Assembly: GCA_958295645.1 (NCBI GenBank)
Contig: OY282361.1
Coordinates: forward strand, 186,001 to 250,000
Source: Longimicrobiales bacterium
Lineage (GTDB): Bacteria > Gemmatimonadota > Gemmatimonadetes > Longimicrobiales > Gaopeijiaceae
DNA length: 64,000 bases
Direction of reading: 5' to 3'
Part shown: in pieces, positions 46,654 to 56,005 of the stretch
Layout of the letters: each line of letters starts with the position of its first letter
Numbering within the stretch: position 1 is the first letter of the stretch
Position numbers and translations under genes: made by a program
The notes under the pieces: model-generated
The model's input: only the letters and a program-made list of their open reading frames with translations
Told to the model about the DNA's origin: nothing
The model's database searches: none

Positions 46654-49371
46654 ATGGGGCGGCCCGCGTGCAGACGAGCCGGGATAGCCGTGTCGGCGCG
46701 GTTTCCTGGCGGGTGGACTGTTCCATTGCCCGCCGGTAGGACCGCCGTCGCAATGCTGGCGGCCGCGGTGGTGGCCGTCGTGGCGGCGGAGGCTTCGGGC
46801 CAAGCGAACGCGGCGCCAAGGCCGCGAGGCTTCGAAGCGCTCCGGTCGGGCCAGTACGAGGAGGCGGTGCGTCTCCTCCGCGGCCAAGCCCTGGGCGGCG
46901 ACGCTCAAGCGCTTGCGGGATGGGTCGCGGCCCTGCGCGAGACCGGCGACTACGCCGAGGCGGTCCAGGTGGCCGCCGACGGCGAGGAACGAGGCGTGCC
47001 GGGCGCCCACGCGCTGTTGGGGGCGGCGCTCCTCGATGTGGGCCGCGTCGCCGAGGCGCGAACGGCGCTGGAGGCGGACATCGCGCAACCGGGCGCTTCC
47101 AGCGCCCTGGCTCGCATCGAACTCGGCATCCTGGAATACCGGTACGGCAGCCGCGCGACGGCGCGCTCTCTGTTCGGCGGCTTCATCGACTACTACAACG
47201 ACGCGGCCTCAGGGATGAGCCTCGCGGCCGCCGAACTCGCAGCCGTCGGACGCGCGCTGGTCCATCTGTCGCGGTGGCGCTACGAGTATGCCCACGACGC
47301 GTTGAAGGCGCTGGACGAGGCCGAAGCCGCGAGTCCTCTCGACCACGCCGCCCTCCTCGCGGTCGGCGAGCTGTTCCTGGAGCGGTACGACGCGGCCCAA
47401 GCGACGGAAGCGTTTCGGAGGATCCTGGCCGAGAACCCGTCCCACGCCGGCGCCCACTTCGGGCTGGCCCGGGCCGTGCGCCTGGAAGGGCGGAGCGGCG
47501 CGTTGGAGCACCTTGGCGCGGCCCTGGCGGCGAACCCGAACTTGGTCGGCGCGCGCAACTTGCTGGCCCGGCTTCACCTGCTGAACGGCGACCACGCCGG
47601 CGCACTGGAAGAAGCGACGCGCGCGTCGTCCGCCAATCCCGCCGACCTGGAGACCATGGGCACCCTGTCCGCGATCCACTACTTGGCCGACGACTCGGCA
47701 GCCCTCGCCGCATCGATCGAACGAATCCGCGAGACCTCGCCGTCGCCGACCCGCCCATTCGTGGTCCTCGCAGAAATAGCCGCCGATCACCGCAAGTACG
47801 CGGATGCCGCCCGCTTTGCGCTCCTCGCCGCCGCCGCCGACTCCAGCAGCTGGGCCGGCTGGGGCCTCGCGGGGCTGAACTTGGTGCGGTTGGGCCGCGT
47901 CCAGGAAGGGCGCCAGCGCCTCGAGCAAGCCTTCGCGGGCGATCCCTTCAACCTGTGGTTCAAGAACACCCTGGACCTGCTCGACACCTTCGCCGAGTAC
48001 CGCACCGTCGAGACCGAGCATTTCCACTTGGTCCTGCACGAGTCCGAGGCGGCGTTGCTCGCGCCCTACATGGCGCCCGTCGCCGAACGGGCGTACGAGG
48101 AGATGGCCCGGCGGTACGCGTACGAGCCCCCCGCGCCCATCCGGGTCGAGGTATTCCCCCGGCACGCGGACTTCTCCGTGCGAACGGTCGGCTTGGTTGG
48201 CCTGGGGGCGCTCGGCGTGAGCTTCGGGCCCGCCCTGGCCATGGACTCGCCCGCGGCCCGGAGCAAGGGCGAGTTCAACTGGGCGTCCACGCTCTGGCAC
48301 GAGATCGCCCACTCGTTCCACATGGCCGTCTCCGGCAACGAAGTGCCGCGCTGGTTCTCCGAGGGGCTGGCGGTGCACGAGCAGCGCAAGGGGGACCCGA
48401 CGTGGGGCCGTAGTCCCAGCGTGAGATTCGTTCGCTCGCTTGCGTCCGGGACTCTGCGTCGGGTCGGCGAGCTGGACAGGGGCTTCTCCAACCCGCGTCG
48501 TCCAGCCGAGGTGTCCGACACCTACTACCAGGCGTCGCTGGTGTTCGAGCTGATCGAGGCGCGCCATGGCTTCCCGGCCATCTTGGACATGCTGCGGGCG
48601 TACCGGGACGGGGCGGACGACGAGGAGGCCTTCGAGCGTGCGCTGGGCGTTGCCCTGGAGGACTTCGAGCAGGATTTCAGCGCTCATCTCGCAGACAGGT
48701 TCCGGACGGCGGCGGCGGCGGTCGGGAAGGACGTTGCCGCGGCGCCGGGCGACTTGGGGGCCGCGCGCACGGCCGTGGCTCTCGATCCGGGACGGTTCGA
48801 GCCGAGGATGGTTCTGGGCAAGGCTCTCTTCGAGGAAGGACGCCTCGAGGCCGCCGCCCGCCACTTCGAGGTCGCGGCGCGGCTCTTTCCCGAGTACGGC
48901 GGCGCCGACGGGCCGCACTGGTACCTAGGCCGCATTCGGGAACGGGAGGGCGACCCCGCCGCCGCCGCCCGCCACTACCGCCAGCTCCTTCTCCTGAACG
49001 AGAGCCACTACGCCGCGCGCCTGGCGCTTGCAGAGGTGCTCGCACAGGCGGAGGATCAAGCCGCCGCTGCCCAAGTCCTGCGCGCCGTGGCCTACATTCA
49101 TCCATACGAAGTCGCGGATCACAAGCGGGCGGCAGAACTTCTGGAGGCGGCGGGCGAGCTGGACGCGGCCGAGACCGAGCGAAGAGCCGTGCTGGCCTTG
49201 AATCCGGTGGACGAGGCGGCGGCCCATTTCCGGCTGGCCGTGGTGCTGCGCGACATGGGAGATCTTGCCGGCGCTCGAAGCGCGGTCCTCGCCGCTTTGG
49301 AGCTGGCTCCCAACTACGACGAAGCGCTGGAGCTGCTCCTCGAACTGCGGAGAAGAAGACGCCAACCATGA
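46654..49371 (+). CDS. TPR protein with an M1/MA-type (HExxH) metallopeptidase domain
   Basis: This 905-residue protein has an N-terminal membrane/signal segment ('TAVAMLAAAVVAVVAAEA'). TPR-like helical repeats follow over about 50-420 ('GFEALRSGQYEEAVRLLRG', 'AEARTALEADIAQPGASSALARIELG', and so on). A peptidase domain has H549-E-I-A-H553 and a downstream glutamate in 'WFSEGLAVHE', the gluzincin arrangement. More TPRs occur at the C-terminus ('GDPAAAARHYRQLLLLNESHYAARLAL'). It is probably periplasmic. Its stop overlaps the ATG of the second DUF4159 gene, so it belongs to the MoxR-type operon. Its substrate is unknown; the TPRs probably dock cluster partners. Confidence 0.85.
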   Translation: MGRPACRRAGIAVSARFPGGWTVPLPAGRTAVAMLAAAVVAVVAAEASGQANAAPRPRGFEALRSGQYEEAVRLLRGQALGGDAQALAGWVAALRETGDYAEAVQVAADGEERGVPGAHALLGAALLDVGRVAEARTALEADIAQPGASSALARIELGILEYRYGSRATARSLFGGFIDYYNDAASGMSLAAAELAAVGRALVHLSRWRYEYAHDALKALDEAEAASPLDHAALLAVGELFLERYDAAQATEAFRRILAENPSHAGAHFGLARAVRLEGRSGALEHLGAALAANPNLVGARNLLARLHLLNGDHAGALEEATRASSANPADLETMGTLSAIHYLADDSAALAASIERIRETSPSPTRPFVVLAEIAADHRKYADAARFALLAAAADSSSWAGWGLAGLNLVRLGRVQEGRQRLEQAFAGDPFNLWFKNTLDLLDTFAEYRTVETEHFHLVLHESEAALLAPYMAPVAERAYEEMARRYAYEPPAPIRVEVFPRHADFSVRTVGLVGLGALGVSFGPALAMDSPAARSKGEFNWASTLWHEIAHSFHMAVSGNEVPRWFSEGLAVHEQRKGDPTWGRSPSVRFVRSLASGTLRRVGELDRGFSNPRRPAEVSDTYYQASLVFELIEARHGFPAILDMLRAYRDGADDEEAFERALGVALEDFEQDFSAHLADRFRTAAAAVGKDVAAAPGDLGAARTAVALDPGRFEPRMVLGKALFEEGRLEAAARHFEVAARLFPEYGGADGPHWYLGRIREREGDPAAAARHYRQLLLLNESHYAARLALAEVLAQAEDQAAAAQVLRAVAYIHPYEVADHKRAAELLEAAGELDAAETERRAVLALNPVDEAAAHFRLAVVLRDMGDLAGARSAVLAALELAPNYDEALELLLELRRRRRQP

Positions 49372-50384
49372 TGCGCCGCGGGCGAGCCCCCGTCCAAGCC
49401 GGAAGCGGGCTGTCGAGTCGGGGCAAGCCGGATCGAGGCACGGGCCGGAGCGCCGCGACCTGGTTCGCCGTCGCGGCCGTTGCGACGACAACGCTCGTCG
49501 CGACCTGGTTCGTCGCCGGGGTCTTTGCGACAACGGAGTTCGCCGGGGCGCACGCGCGGGAGGCAGGGGACGGCCTCCGCGGGACGTTCGCCGTCGCCGA
49601 CAAGCCGCAGGGCCTCCCGCAGCTGCACGAATCGGAGTCCGTCCGCCCCCTCGGGGAAACCGGCCCCGCGACAGCGTCGCTCCGGGCGACGGCGTCCTCC
49701 TCGCAGGACTTCCGTAATCTCCCCTACGACGGGGCCTACACCTTTGTGCGGTTGCGCTTCAACGTGGGGGGGCGCGGAGGATTCGGCCGCGGATTCGGCC
49801 GCGGACCGCCCTGGGCGCACGACTTCCCCTACGCCGACAACAACTTCGCCAAGCTCCTGGACGAGGTGACCCTCGTCGGACCCCATACGGACGGCACCAA
49901 CGTGGTGAGCGCCGACAGCCCGGAACTCCACCGTTTCCCGATCGCCTACGTGGCCGAGCCGGGCCAGTGGCGCCCGACCCGGGCCGAAGCCGACAACCTG
50001 TCGGCCTACTTGGCGAAGGGAGGCTTCCTGATCCTGGACGACTTCCGCGGGTCGCGGGAGTGGCTGAACGTGGAGAGCATATTCGCCGCGATCCTGCCCG
50101 GCCACCGCTTCCGGCAGCTGGACCTCGACGAGCCCGTCTTCGACTCCTTCTTCCAGATCGAGACGCTGGACTTCTCGCCGCCGACCTTCCGCCAGTACAA
50201 GCCCTACTTTCTGGGCATTCACGAGAACGACGATCCAACGGGACGGCTCCTCGTCGTCGCCAACTTCAACAACGACATCGGCGACTACTGGGAGTACTCG
50301 GACACGGGCTGGTTCCCCATCGACCTGTCCAACGAAGCCTACAAGGTGGGCATCAACTACGTTATCTACGCACTCACGCGGTGA
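49368..50384 (+). CDS. DUF4159 domain protein (second copy)
   Basis: This 338-residue protein is coupled by ATGA to the TPR peptidase gene. After an N-terminal membrane anchor ('TWFAVAAVATTTLVATWFVAGVF') it has the DUF4159 pattern: 'YTFVRLRFNVG', 'HDFPYADNNFAKLLDEVT', 'LAKGGFLILDDFRGSREW', 'EPVFDSFFQIETLDF' and 'NEAYKVGINYVIYALTR'. It shares this layout with the protein at 41035, but the sequences are clearly diverged, so this is an old duplication or independent recruitment. It lies 53 nt before the MoxR gene. Its role in the complex is unknown. Confidence 0.88.
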   Translation: MMRRGRAPVQAGSGLSSRGKPDRGTGRSAATWFAVAAVATTTLVATWFVAGVFATTEFAGAHAREAGDGLRGTFAVADKPQGLPQLHESESVRPLGETGPATASLRATASSSQDFRNLPYDGAYTFVRLRFNVGGRGGFGRGFGRGPPWAHDFPYADNNFAKLLDEVTLVGPHTDGTNVVSADSPELHRFPIAYVAEPGQWRPTRAEADNLSAYLAKGGFLILDDFRGSREWLNVESIFAAILPGHRFRQLDLDEPVFDSFFQIETLDFSPPTFRQYKPYFLGIHENDDPTGRLLVVANFNNDIGDYWEYSDTGWFPIDLSNEAYKVGINYVIYALTR

Positions 50385-50437
50385 GGGCCGGGAGCCGCTC
50401 CGCGCGAGACCCGGGCTCGACAACAACGAGGTGACGC

Positions 50438-51466
50438 TTGCCCCACGCTCAAGACAGCGACCCGCCTGCCGGCGCCGACATGGCTCTGGCCGAACGCATC
50501 CAGGAGGGCCGCGCGAAGATCCTCGCCGAGCTGCGAAAGATCGTCGTGGGCCAGGACGAGGCCGTCGACCACGTGCTGCTGACCCTGTTCGTGGGCGGCA
50601 ACAGCCTGCTTGTGGGTGTGCCGGGCTTGGCCAAGACGCTTCTGGTCCAGTCCGTGGCGCAAGTGCTCGACCTGGACTTCTCGCGCATTCAGTTCACCCC
50701 GGACCTCATGCCGTCGGACATCACCGGGACCGAGATCATCCAGCAGCGCGAGGACGGCAGCCGGGGGCTGGACTTCGCGCCCGGGCCGGTCTTCGCCAAC
50801 GTGGTGCTCGCGGACGAAATCAACCGAACGCCGCCCAAGACCCAGTCCGCGCTCCTGGAAGCGATGGAGGAGAAGCGGGTCACGGTACAGGCGGAGACCT
50901 ACGACTTGGCGCCGCCGTTCTTCGTCTTCGCCACGCAGAACCCCATCGAACTCGAAGGCACGTACCCGCTTCCGGAAGCCCAGCTGGACCGCTTCATGTT
51001 CCATATCCGCATGGAGCACCTCGAGGAGCCGGAAGAGCTGGAGGTCGTGCGCGGCACCACGGACGCGACCCAGCCGCAGTTGAATCGAGTCGTCTCCCGC
51101 GAGGATATGATCGCGTTTCAGGATCTCGTGCGGCGGGTTCCCGTGGCCGAGCCGGTCCTGCGCTACGCGGTCGGGCTGGTGCGCGCGAGCCGGCCCTCGG
51201 CCAACGGCGGCCACGCCTTCGTCAACGACTGGGTGTCCTACGGCGCCAGCGTTCGCGCCGCCCAATACCTCGTCCTGGGCGGGAAGGCGCGTGCGCTTTC
51301 CCAGGGGCGGCTCACGGTGAGCTTCGACGACGTGCGCGCCCTGGCCCTGCCGGTGCTGCGGCACCGCATCCTCGTCAACTTCCGAGCAGAGTCCGAAGGC
51401 CGGACGACCGACGAGCTGGTGGCCAAGCTGATCGACGCGGTGCCGGTCCCGGGCTCGGGGATGTAG
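50438..51466 (+). CDS. MoxR-family AAA+ ATPase
   Basis: This 342-residue ATPase begins at a TTG with GAGGTGA before it; an in-frame ATG at 50480 is an alternative. Landmarks are 'KIVVGQDEAVDHVLLTLFVGG', Walker A 'GVPGLAKT' (about 60-67), Walker B 'VVLADEINRTPPKTQSALLEAM', sensor 1 'FVFATQNPIELEGTYPLPEAQLDRF', and the C-terminal lid ending 'RHRILVNFRAESEG'. MoxR ATPases act as chaperones that activate or assemble VWA-domain partners, which fits the DUF58 and BatA genes directly downstream. Confidence 0.95.
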   Translation: MPHAQDSDPPAGADMALAERIQEGRAKILAELRKIVVGQDEAVDHVLLTLFVGGNSLLVGVPGLAKTLLVQSVAQVLDLDFSRIQFTPDLMPSDITGTEIIQQREDGSRGLDFAPGPVFANVVLADEINRTPPKTQSALLEAMEEKRVTVQAETYDLAPPFFVFATQNPIELEGTYPLPEAQLDRFMFHIRMEHLEEPEELEVVRGTTDATQPQLNRVVSREDMIAFQDLVRRVPVAEPVLRYAVGLVRASRPSANGGHAFVNDWVSYGASVRAAQYLVLGGKARALSQGRLTVSFDDVRALALPVLRHRILVNFRAESEGRTTDELVAKLIDAVPVPGSGM

Positions 51467-51476
51467 TCCCTCCGAA

Positions 51477-52391
51477 ATGGCGAGCGCAGCCGCATCCCCG
51501 GCTCGGACGTCGTTCCTCGACCCAGCCGTCCTGGCCCGCATCGACAACCTCGAGTTGTTGGCCAAGACCGTCGTGGACGGCTTCATGCAAGGAATCCACC
51601 GCTCGCCGCATCTCGGCTTGAGCATGGACTTCGCGGAGCACCGTCCGTACATGCCCGGCGACGACATCCGGCGCATCGACTGGCGCGTGTACGCCCGCAC
51701 GGACCGGTTCTACATCAAGCAGTTCGAGGCCGAGACCAACGCCGACGTGGGCTTCCTGCTGGACGTCTCGTCCTCGATGGACTACGGCTCGGGCGCAGTG
51801 TCGAAACTGGACTACGCCCGCTTCCTGACCGCCAGCTTGGCTTGGTTCTCCGCGGGACAGAGGGACCGGGTCGGCCTCTACGCCTTCGACGCCGACGTGG
51901 TGGAGCACGTGCGGCCCGCCGTCGCCCATTTGGACAAGGTGATGCACGCCGTTGCGCGCGTGCGCGCCGGGGGCACGGGAAGCTGGGACCGTCCGCTGGC
52001 CCGCGTCGGCGCCACGTTTCGCAGGCGCGGCATTCTCGTCGCCGTGTCGGATTTCTACGACGATTCCGCCGGACTCTCGTCGGCGCTCGGAGCCTTTCGC
52101 GCTCAGGGCCACGACGTGGTGGCCTTCCACGTGCTCGATCCGGCCGAGATCGAGTTTCCCTTCACGCAGTCCGCCAACTTCCGGGACGCCGAGACCGGCA
52201 GGGTGAGGCCGGTCTGGCCGGAGAAGTACCGCGGCGCCTACCAGGAGCGCGTCGCCGCCCACGTCGCGGAACTGGGCCGCCGATTTGGCCAACAGGGCGT
52301 GGACTACGTGCTCCTGGACGCAGCCGAGCCGCTGGACCGGGCCTTGTACGCCTATCTGGCGTTTCGCCGCAAGACCGCGAAGGCGCGCTAG
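51477..52391 (+). CDS. DUF58 domain protein
   Basis: This 304-residue protein starts 10 nt after moxR. It has the DUF58 signature 'GLSMDFAEHRPYMPGDDIRRIDWRVYARTDRFYIKQFEAETN', written here by its key residues (R-x-Y-x-x-G-D-D-x-R-x-I-D-W). A VWA-like metal site 'VGFLLDVSSSMDYGSG' (DxSxS intact) follows. There is no signal peptide; it is probably cytoplasmic or membrane-associated and is the likely partner or substrate of the MoxR ATPase. Gene order MoxR-DUF58-BatA is standard for this system. Confidence 0.93.
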   Translation: MASAAASPARTSFLDPAVLARIDNLELLAKTVVDGFMQGIHRSPHLGLSMDFAEHRPYMPGDDIRRIDWRVYARTDRFYIKQFEAETNADVGFLLDVSSSMDYGSGAVSKLDYARFLTASLAWFSAGQRDRVGLYAFDADVVEHVRPAVAHLDKVMHAVARVRAGGTGSWDRPLARVGATFRRRGILVAVSDFYDDSAGLSSALGAFRAQGHDVVAFHVLDPAEIEFPFTQSANFRDAETGRVRPVWPEKYRGAYQERVAAHVAELGRRFGQQGVDYVLLDAAEPLDRALYAYLAFRRKTAKAR

Positions 52392-52397
52392 CGGGCC

Positions 52398-54467
52398 GTG
52401 GGTCTGCTGACGCCTCTCTTCCTGGTGGGACTTGCGGGCTTGGCGGTTCCCGTGTTGCTCCACCTGACCCGCCAGGAGCGCGGCAAGCCCGTGCGCTTTC
52501 CGTCGTTGATGTTCCTGGAGCGGATGCCGGTTCAGGAGGCGTCGCGGCGGCGGATTCGCCATTGGGCGCTGCTCGCCCTGCGCTTGGCCGCGTTGGCGCT
52601 CCTCGTGGCCGCCTTCGCGCGCCCGTTCGCCCGGGACGGTGGGCTCGCCGGGGTGGGCGGAGCCGGGCCCGAGGAGATCGTCCTCGTGCTGGACCAGTCC
52701 TACTCGATGGCGCTGGCGGGCCACTGGGAGCAGGCGGTGTCGCGGGCCAAGGAGATGGCGGGCGAGCTGGGGCCGCTGGACCGAGTCTCCCTGGTGGCCT
52801 TTGCCGAGGCCCCGCACTTGCTCGTCCGTTCCAGCCCTTCCGCGGCCCCGGTTCTGCAGGCGTTGGACACGCTGGAGACGAGTTCGCTCGGCACCCGGAT
52901 CGCCCCGGCGCTCAAGCTGGCGGGCTCGGTGCTGGAGGCGTCTCGGCTGGGACGGCGGCGCGTGGCGCTGTTCAGCGACTTTCAGCGGGCGGGATGGCGG
53001 CCGGACCGGGACGCGGCTCTGCCCGAGGGCACGGAGCTCCAGCCGGTGGCGATCGGCGGGGCCGAGGCGGGCGCGGACAACTTGGCGCTGGCCGGGCTCG
53101 ACTTGCGCCGCGAGCCGGGCGCTGGCCGGGAACGGGTGCGTGTCCGGGCTCGCGTGACCGCCGTGGCCGCCTCCCAGGACCGCGAAACCCGGGTCACGCT
53201 GTCCGTCGACGGCACGGACGTCGAAACGGTCGCCCTCTCCGTGCCGGCCGGGGGAGGCGCGCCCCTTGCGTTCGCCCCGTTCACGCTGGCACACCCCTTC
53301 ACAAGGGGCGAAGTCCGCCTGACCGACGGCGTGCTGGAGCCCGACAACGTCCTGCACTTCGTGGCCTCTCCGGGGGGCGGTCCGAACGTGCTCGTGTGGG
53401 ACCTGCGGGGGACGGGCGAGTCCAATCTCTACCTGCGCGGCGCTCTCGAATCAGGAGGCGCCGAGGGCTTCTCGACCCGAATCACGACCGCGCCTCCGTC
53501 CGCCGCCCAGCTGGACGCCGCGGACCTTGTCGTGCTGAACGGCGCACCGGTGCCGGGGGGTGCAGCCGGCGACCGCCTGCGAGCCTTCGTGACGGGAGGC
53601 GGAGGACTGTTCGCGGCGCTGGGCGAGCGCAGCCCCTTTGCCGCGGACCAAGCCGGCTTCCTGCCGACGACGGCCGGCCGGGTGGCCGACGCGGCCCGGG
53701 AACCTCGGCGTCTCGGCTTCGTGGACTACGACCATCCCGTCTTCGAGGCTTTTCGAGGCCCCCGGTCGGGCGACTTTTCCCGAACGTCCTTCTATCGCAC
53801 GCGCCAAGTGGAGGCCAACAGCGGGGCAAGGGCGTTGGCGCGGTTCGACGACGGCTCGCCGGCTCTGGTGGAGGGACGCCTGGGCGCCGGCCGCATTCTG
53901 GTGTGGGCCGGGGGACTCGGCCGGCTCTGGAGCGACTTCCCGTTGCAGGCCGTCTATCTGCCGTTCGTGCACCGGGCGGCGCGCTATCTGGGCACGCGGG
54001 GCCTGTCGCCGGAATGGCACCGGGCGGGCACGACCGCCGACTTGGCCTCGCTCGCGGAGGCCGCGGGAGCGGGATCCGTGTCGGCGGGCGTGGTCGCCAT
54101 GGCTCCGGGAGGAGGGTCGGTCCCAGTCGATCCGGAGGCGCCGCTGCTGTTCCTGGGCGGCCAAGGCATATGGGAGATTCGGCCGCCGGGCCGCCGCCCG
54201 GATCGCCCGATGGCGTTGGCGGCCAACGTGGACTTGGCGGAGTCGGACTTGGCGAGGCTGGACATGGAAGAATTCGTGGTGGCCGCCGGAGGAGGCGGGG
54301 CGGCCCTCTCGGCTTCGGGGACTACCGCCGGGGACGCAACCGTCGCAGCGGGGGAAGACTTCGAGGAGCGGCAGGGGTTCTGGCGCTACCTGCTGGCCGG
54401 GGCCTTCCTGATGCTGGCGTCGGAATCCGCGCTGGCCAACTGGCTTTCGCGCGCGAGAGTCGCGTGA
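52398..54467 (+). CDS. BatA-like membrane protein with VWA domain
   Basis: The protein has 689 residues from a GTG 6 nt after the DUF58 gene. The N-terminus is the conserved BatA start: 'PLFLVGLAGLAVPVLLHL', 'RFPSLMFLERMP' and a second helix 'ALLALRLAALALLVAAFARPFA'. The VWA segment has 'EIVLVLDQSYSMAL' (DxSxS-like D-Q-S-Y-S) and 'RRVALFSDFQRAGW'. It continues with beta domains and an amidotransferase-like region ('GGGGLFAALGERSPFA'). A C-terminal helix ('WRYLLAGAFLMLASESAL') anchors it again. It is probably the membrane core of the complex. It overlaps the trypsin gene by GTGA. Confidence 0.88.
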   Translation: MGLLTPLFLVGLAGLAVPVLLHLTRQERGKPVRFPSLMFLERMPVQEASRRRIRHWALLALRLAALALLVAAFARPFARDGGLAGVGGAGPEEIVLVLDQSYSMALAGHWEQAVSRAKEMAGELGPLDRVSLVAFAEAPHLLVRSSPSAAPVLQALDTLETSSLGTRIAPALKLAGSVLEASRLGRRRVALFSDFQRAGWRPDRDAALPEGTELQPVAIGGAEAGADNLALAGLDLRREPGAGRERVRVRARVTAVAASQDRETRVTLSVDGTDVETVALSVPAGGGAPLAFAPFTLAHPFTRGEVRLTDGVLEPDNVLHFVASPGGGPNVLVWDLRGTGESNLYLRGALESGGAEGFSTRITTAPPSAAQLDAADLVVLNGAPVPGGAAGDRLRAFVTGGGGLFAALGERSPFAADQAGFLPTTAGRVADAAREPRRLGFVDYDHPVFEAFRGPRSGDFSRTSFYRTRQVEANSGARALARFDDGSPALVEGRLGAGRILVWAGGLGRLWSDFPLQAVYLPFVHRAARYLGTRGLSPEWHRAGTTADLASLAEAAGAGSVSAGVVAMAPGGGSVPVDPEAPLLFLGGQGIWEIRPPGRRPDRPMALAANVDLAESDLARLDMEEFVVAAGGGGAALSASGTTAGDATVAAGEDFEERQGFWRYLLAGAFLMLASESALANWLSRARVA

Positions 54468-55984
54468 GGCCACGCCACGCGGATTGCGTCGGCCTGCCGG
54501 GAGCCGGTTCTCCGGTGCCGGGCAGGTCGCTGGCGCGGCGATCCGGTAGTCTCTCGCCAGCCCTCGTTGCCGTCTTCGCGGCGACCGCCTGCGGGAGCGG
54601 CACAGCCCGACCGCCTCCGACAGGGACGCCCAACGAGCCGCCGGTGGCGAGGTTCGCCTCCGACGTCTCGGAGGGTTCCGCACCGCTGGAAGTGCGTTTC
54701 GACGGCAGCCGCTCCTTCGATCCCGACGGCACGATCGCGGCCTGGGCCTGGGAGTTCGGGGACGGGACGGCGGGAACCGGCCGCACGGCGACGCACGTGT
54801 ACGAGGAGCCGGGGTCCTACACGCCCGCGCTGACGGTGACCGACCAGAGGGGCGCGAGGCACCGGCAGGCGGGTAGCGCGATCGCGGTCAGCAGCCCGCC
54901 GGGCACGGGAGACGGGGAGATCGGCGGCTTGGTCTGGCACGACGCCGACGCAGACGGGAGGCGGGGCGAGGACGAGGACGTCGTGCCGGCGATGGTCGTC
55001 TTTCTCGACGAGAACCAGGACGGCATGCGCGACTCCTCCGAGGCCGCCACGGTCACGGACTCCGCGGGCCGGTACCGGTTCGTCGGCCTGGACGGCAACC
55101 GGCCCTACGCCGTCACGCAGGAGCTGACCCTGGGATGGACGAACACCGCGCCCGGCCTTGGCGCCGCCCGGCAGCTTGGCCGCCCGCCTGGCCGCCCCGC
55201 TCCGTCGCCCCCGGCCCAGCCGATCATCGGCGGCCAAGTCGCGGCTCCGGGAGAGTTTCCGTTTCAGGTGGCGTTGCTTGCCGCGGGAACGCGCACCCAG
55301 TTCTGCGCGGGCGTCTTCGTCGCCAGTCGCTGGGTCATGACCGCGGCCCACTGCGTGGACGAGGGCCTCGATCCCGATTCGCTGACGGTTCTCGCGGGGA
55401 CGAACGAGGTGTCTCGCGGCGGCGAGGCGCTGAAGGTGGTTCGCATCGTCGTTCATCCCGGCTTTTCCGCCGAGGCGTCCTACGCCAACGATGTCGCGCT
55501 CCTGGAACTCGGCGGGCAGTACATGTATCCGAGGATCGAGCTCCTCACGCCGGCGGGCGCGGCCCTGGCGGCGCCCGGGACGCTCGCTACGGTGGTCGGC
55601 TGGGGCTACACGTCCAACGGGGGTCCCTCTTCGGACGTTCTCAAGAAGTTGCAGGCGAGGATCATCTCCAACGACGAGTGCCGGACGCAGCTGGGCGCTC
55701 ACATTCGAGACGTCACCGTCTGCGCGGGCACGCCCGGTTCCTCCGAGGCCACCTGCAACGGCGACTCCGGCGGGCCGCTGATGGCGCCGTTTCGCAGTCG
55801 CTGGAAGCTGGTGGGCATCGTGAGCTTCGGCGCGAGCATCTGCTTTCAGCCGTCCGCCTTCGCCCGCGTCTCCGCGTTGGCGGACTTTCCGCTGGGCGCC
55901 GTCCCGGCCGAACGGTCGGGCGCCGTGCGGGTCGACTGGTCGGCCGGCAAGACGGCCGAGGCCAACTTCGGCAATTTCCGCTAG
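54464..55984 (+). CDS. PKD-domain trypsin-like serine protease lipoprotein
   Basis: This 506-residue protein starts at the GTG overlapping the batA stop. It has a probable lipobox (FAATAC), a PKD domain ('ASDVSEGSAPLEVRFDGSRS', 'WEFGDGTAGTG') and an SdrD-B-like segment ('GGLVWHDADADGRRGEDED'). The trypsin domain begins PIIGGQVAAPGEFPFQVAL. The triad is complete: H296 in TAAHC, D343 in YANDVALLEL and S435 in CNGDSGGPL. A zymogen-type IIGG suggests activation by cleavage. It is probably displayed outside the inner membrane. Coupling to the Bat-like genes is an unusual ending for such a cluster. Its substrates are unknown. Confidence 0.87.
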   Translation: MRPRHADCVGLPGAGSPVPGRSLARRSGSLSPALVAVFAATACGSGTARPPPTGTPNEPPVARFASDVSEGSAPLEVRFDGSRSFDPDGTIAAWAWEFGDGTAGTGRTATHVYEEPGSYTPALTVTDQRGARHRQAGSAIAVSSPPGTGDGEIGGLVWHDADADGRRGEDEDVVPAMVVFLDENQDGMRDSSEAATVTDSAGRYRFVGLDGNRPYAVTQELTLGWTNTAPGLGAARQLGRPPGRPAPSPPAQPIIGGQVAAPGEFPFQVALLAAGTRTQFCAGVFVASRWVMTAAHCVDEGLDPDSLTVLAGTNEVSRGGEALKVVRIVVHPGFSAEASYANDVALLELGGQYMYPRIELLTPAGAALAAPGTLATVVGWGYTSNGGPSSDVLKKLQARIISNDECRTQLGAHIRDVTVCAGTPGSSEATCNGDSGGPLMAPFRSRWKLVGIVSFGASICFQPSAFARVSALADFPLGAVPAERSGAVRVDWSAGKTAEANFGNFR

Positions 55985-56005
55985 GGAAACGGGAGAGGCT
56001 CGGGG

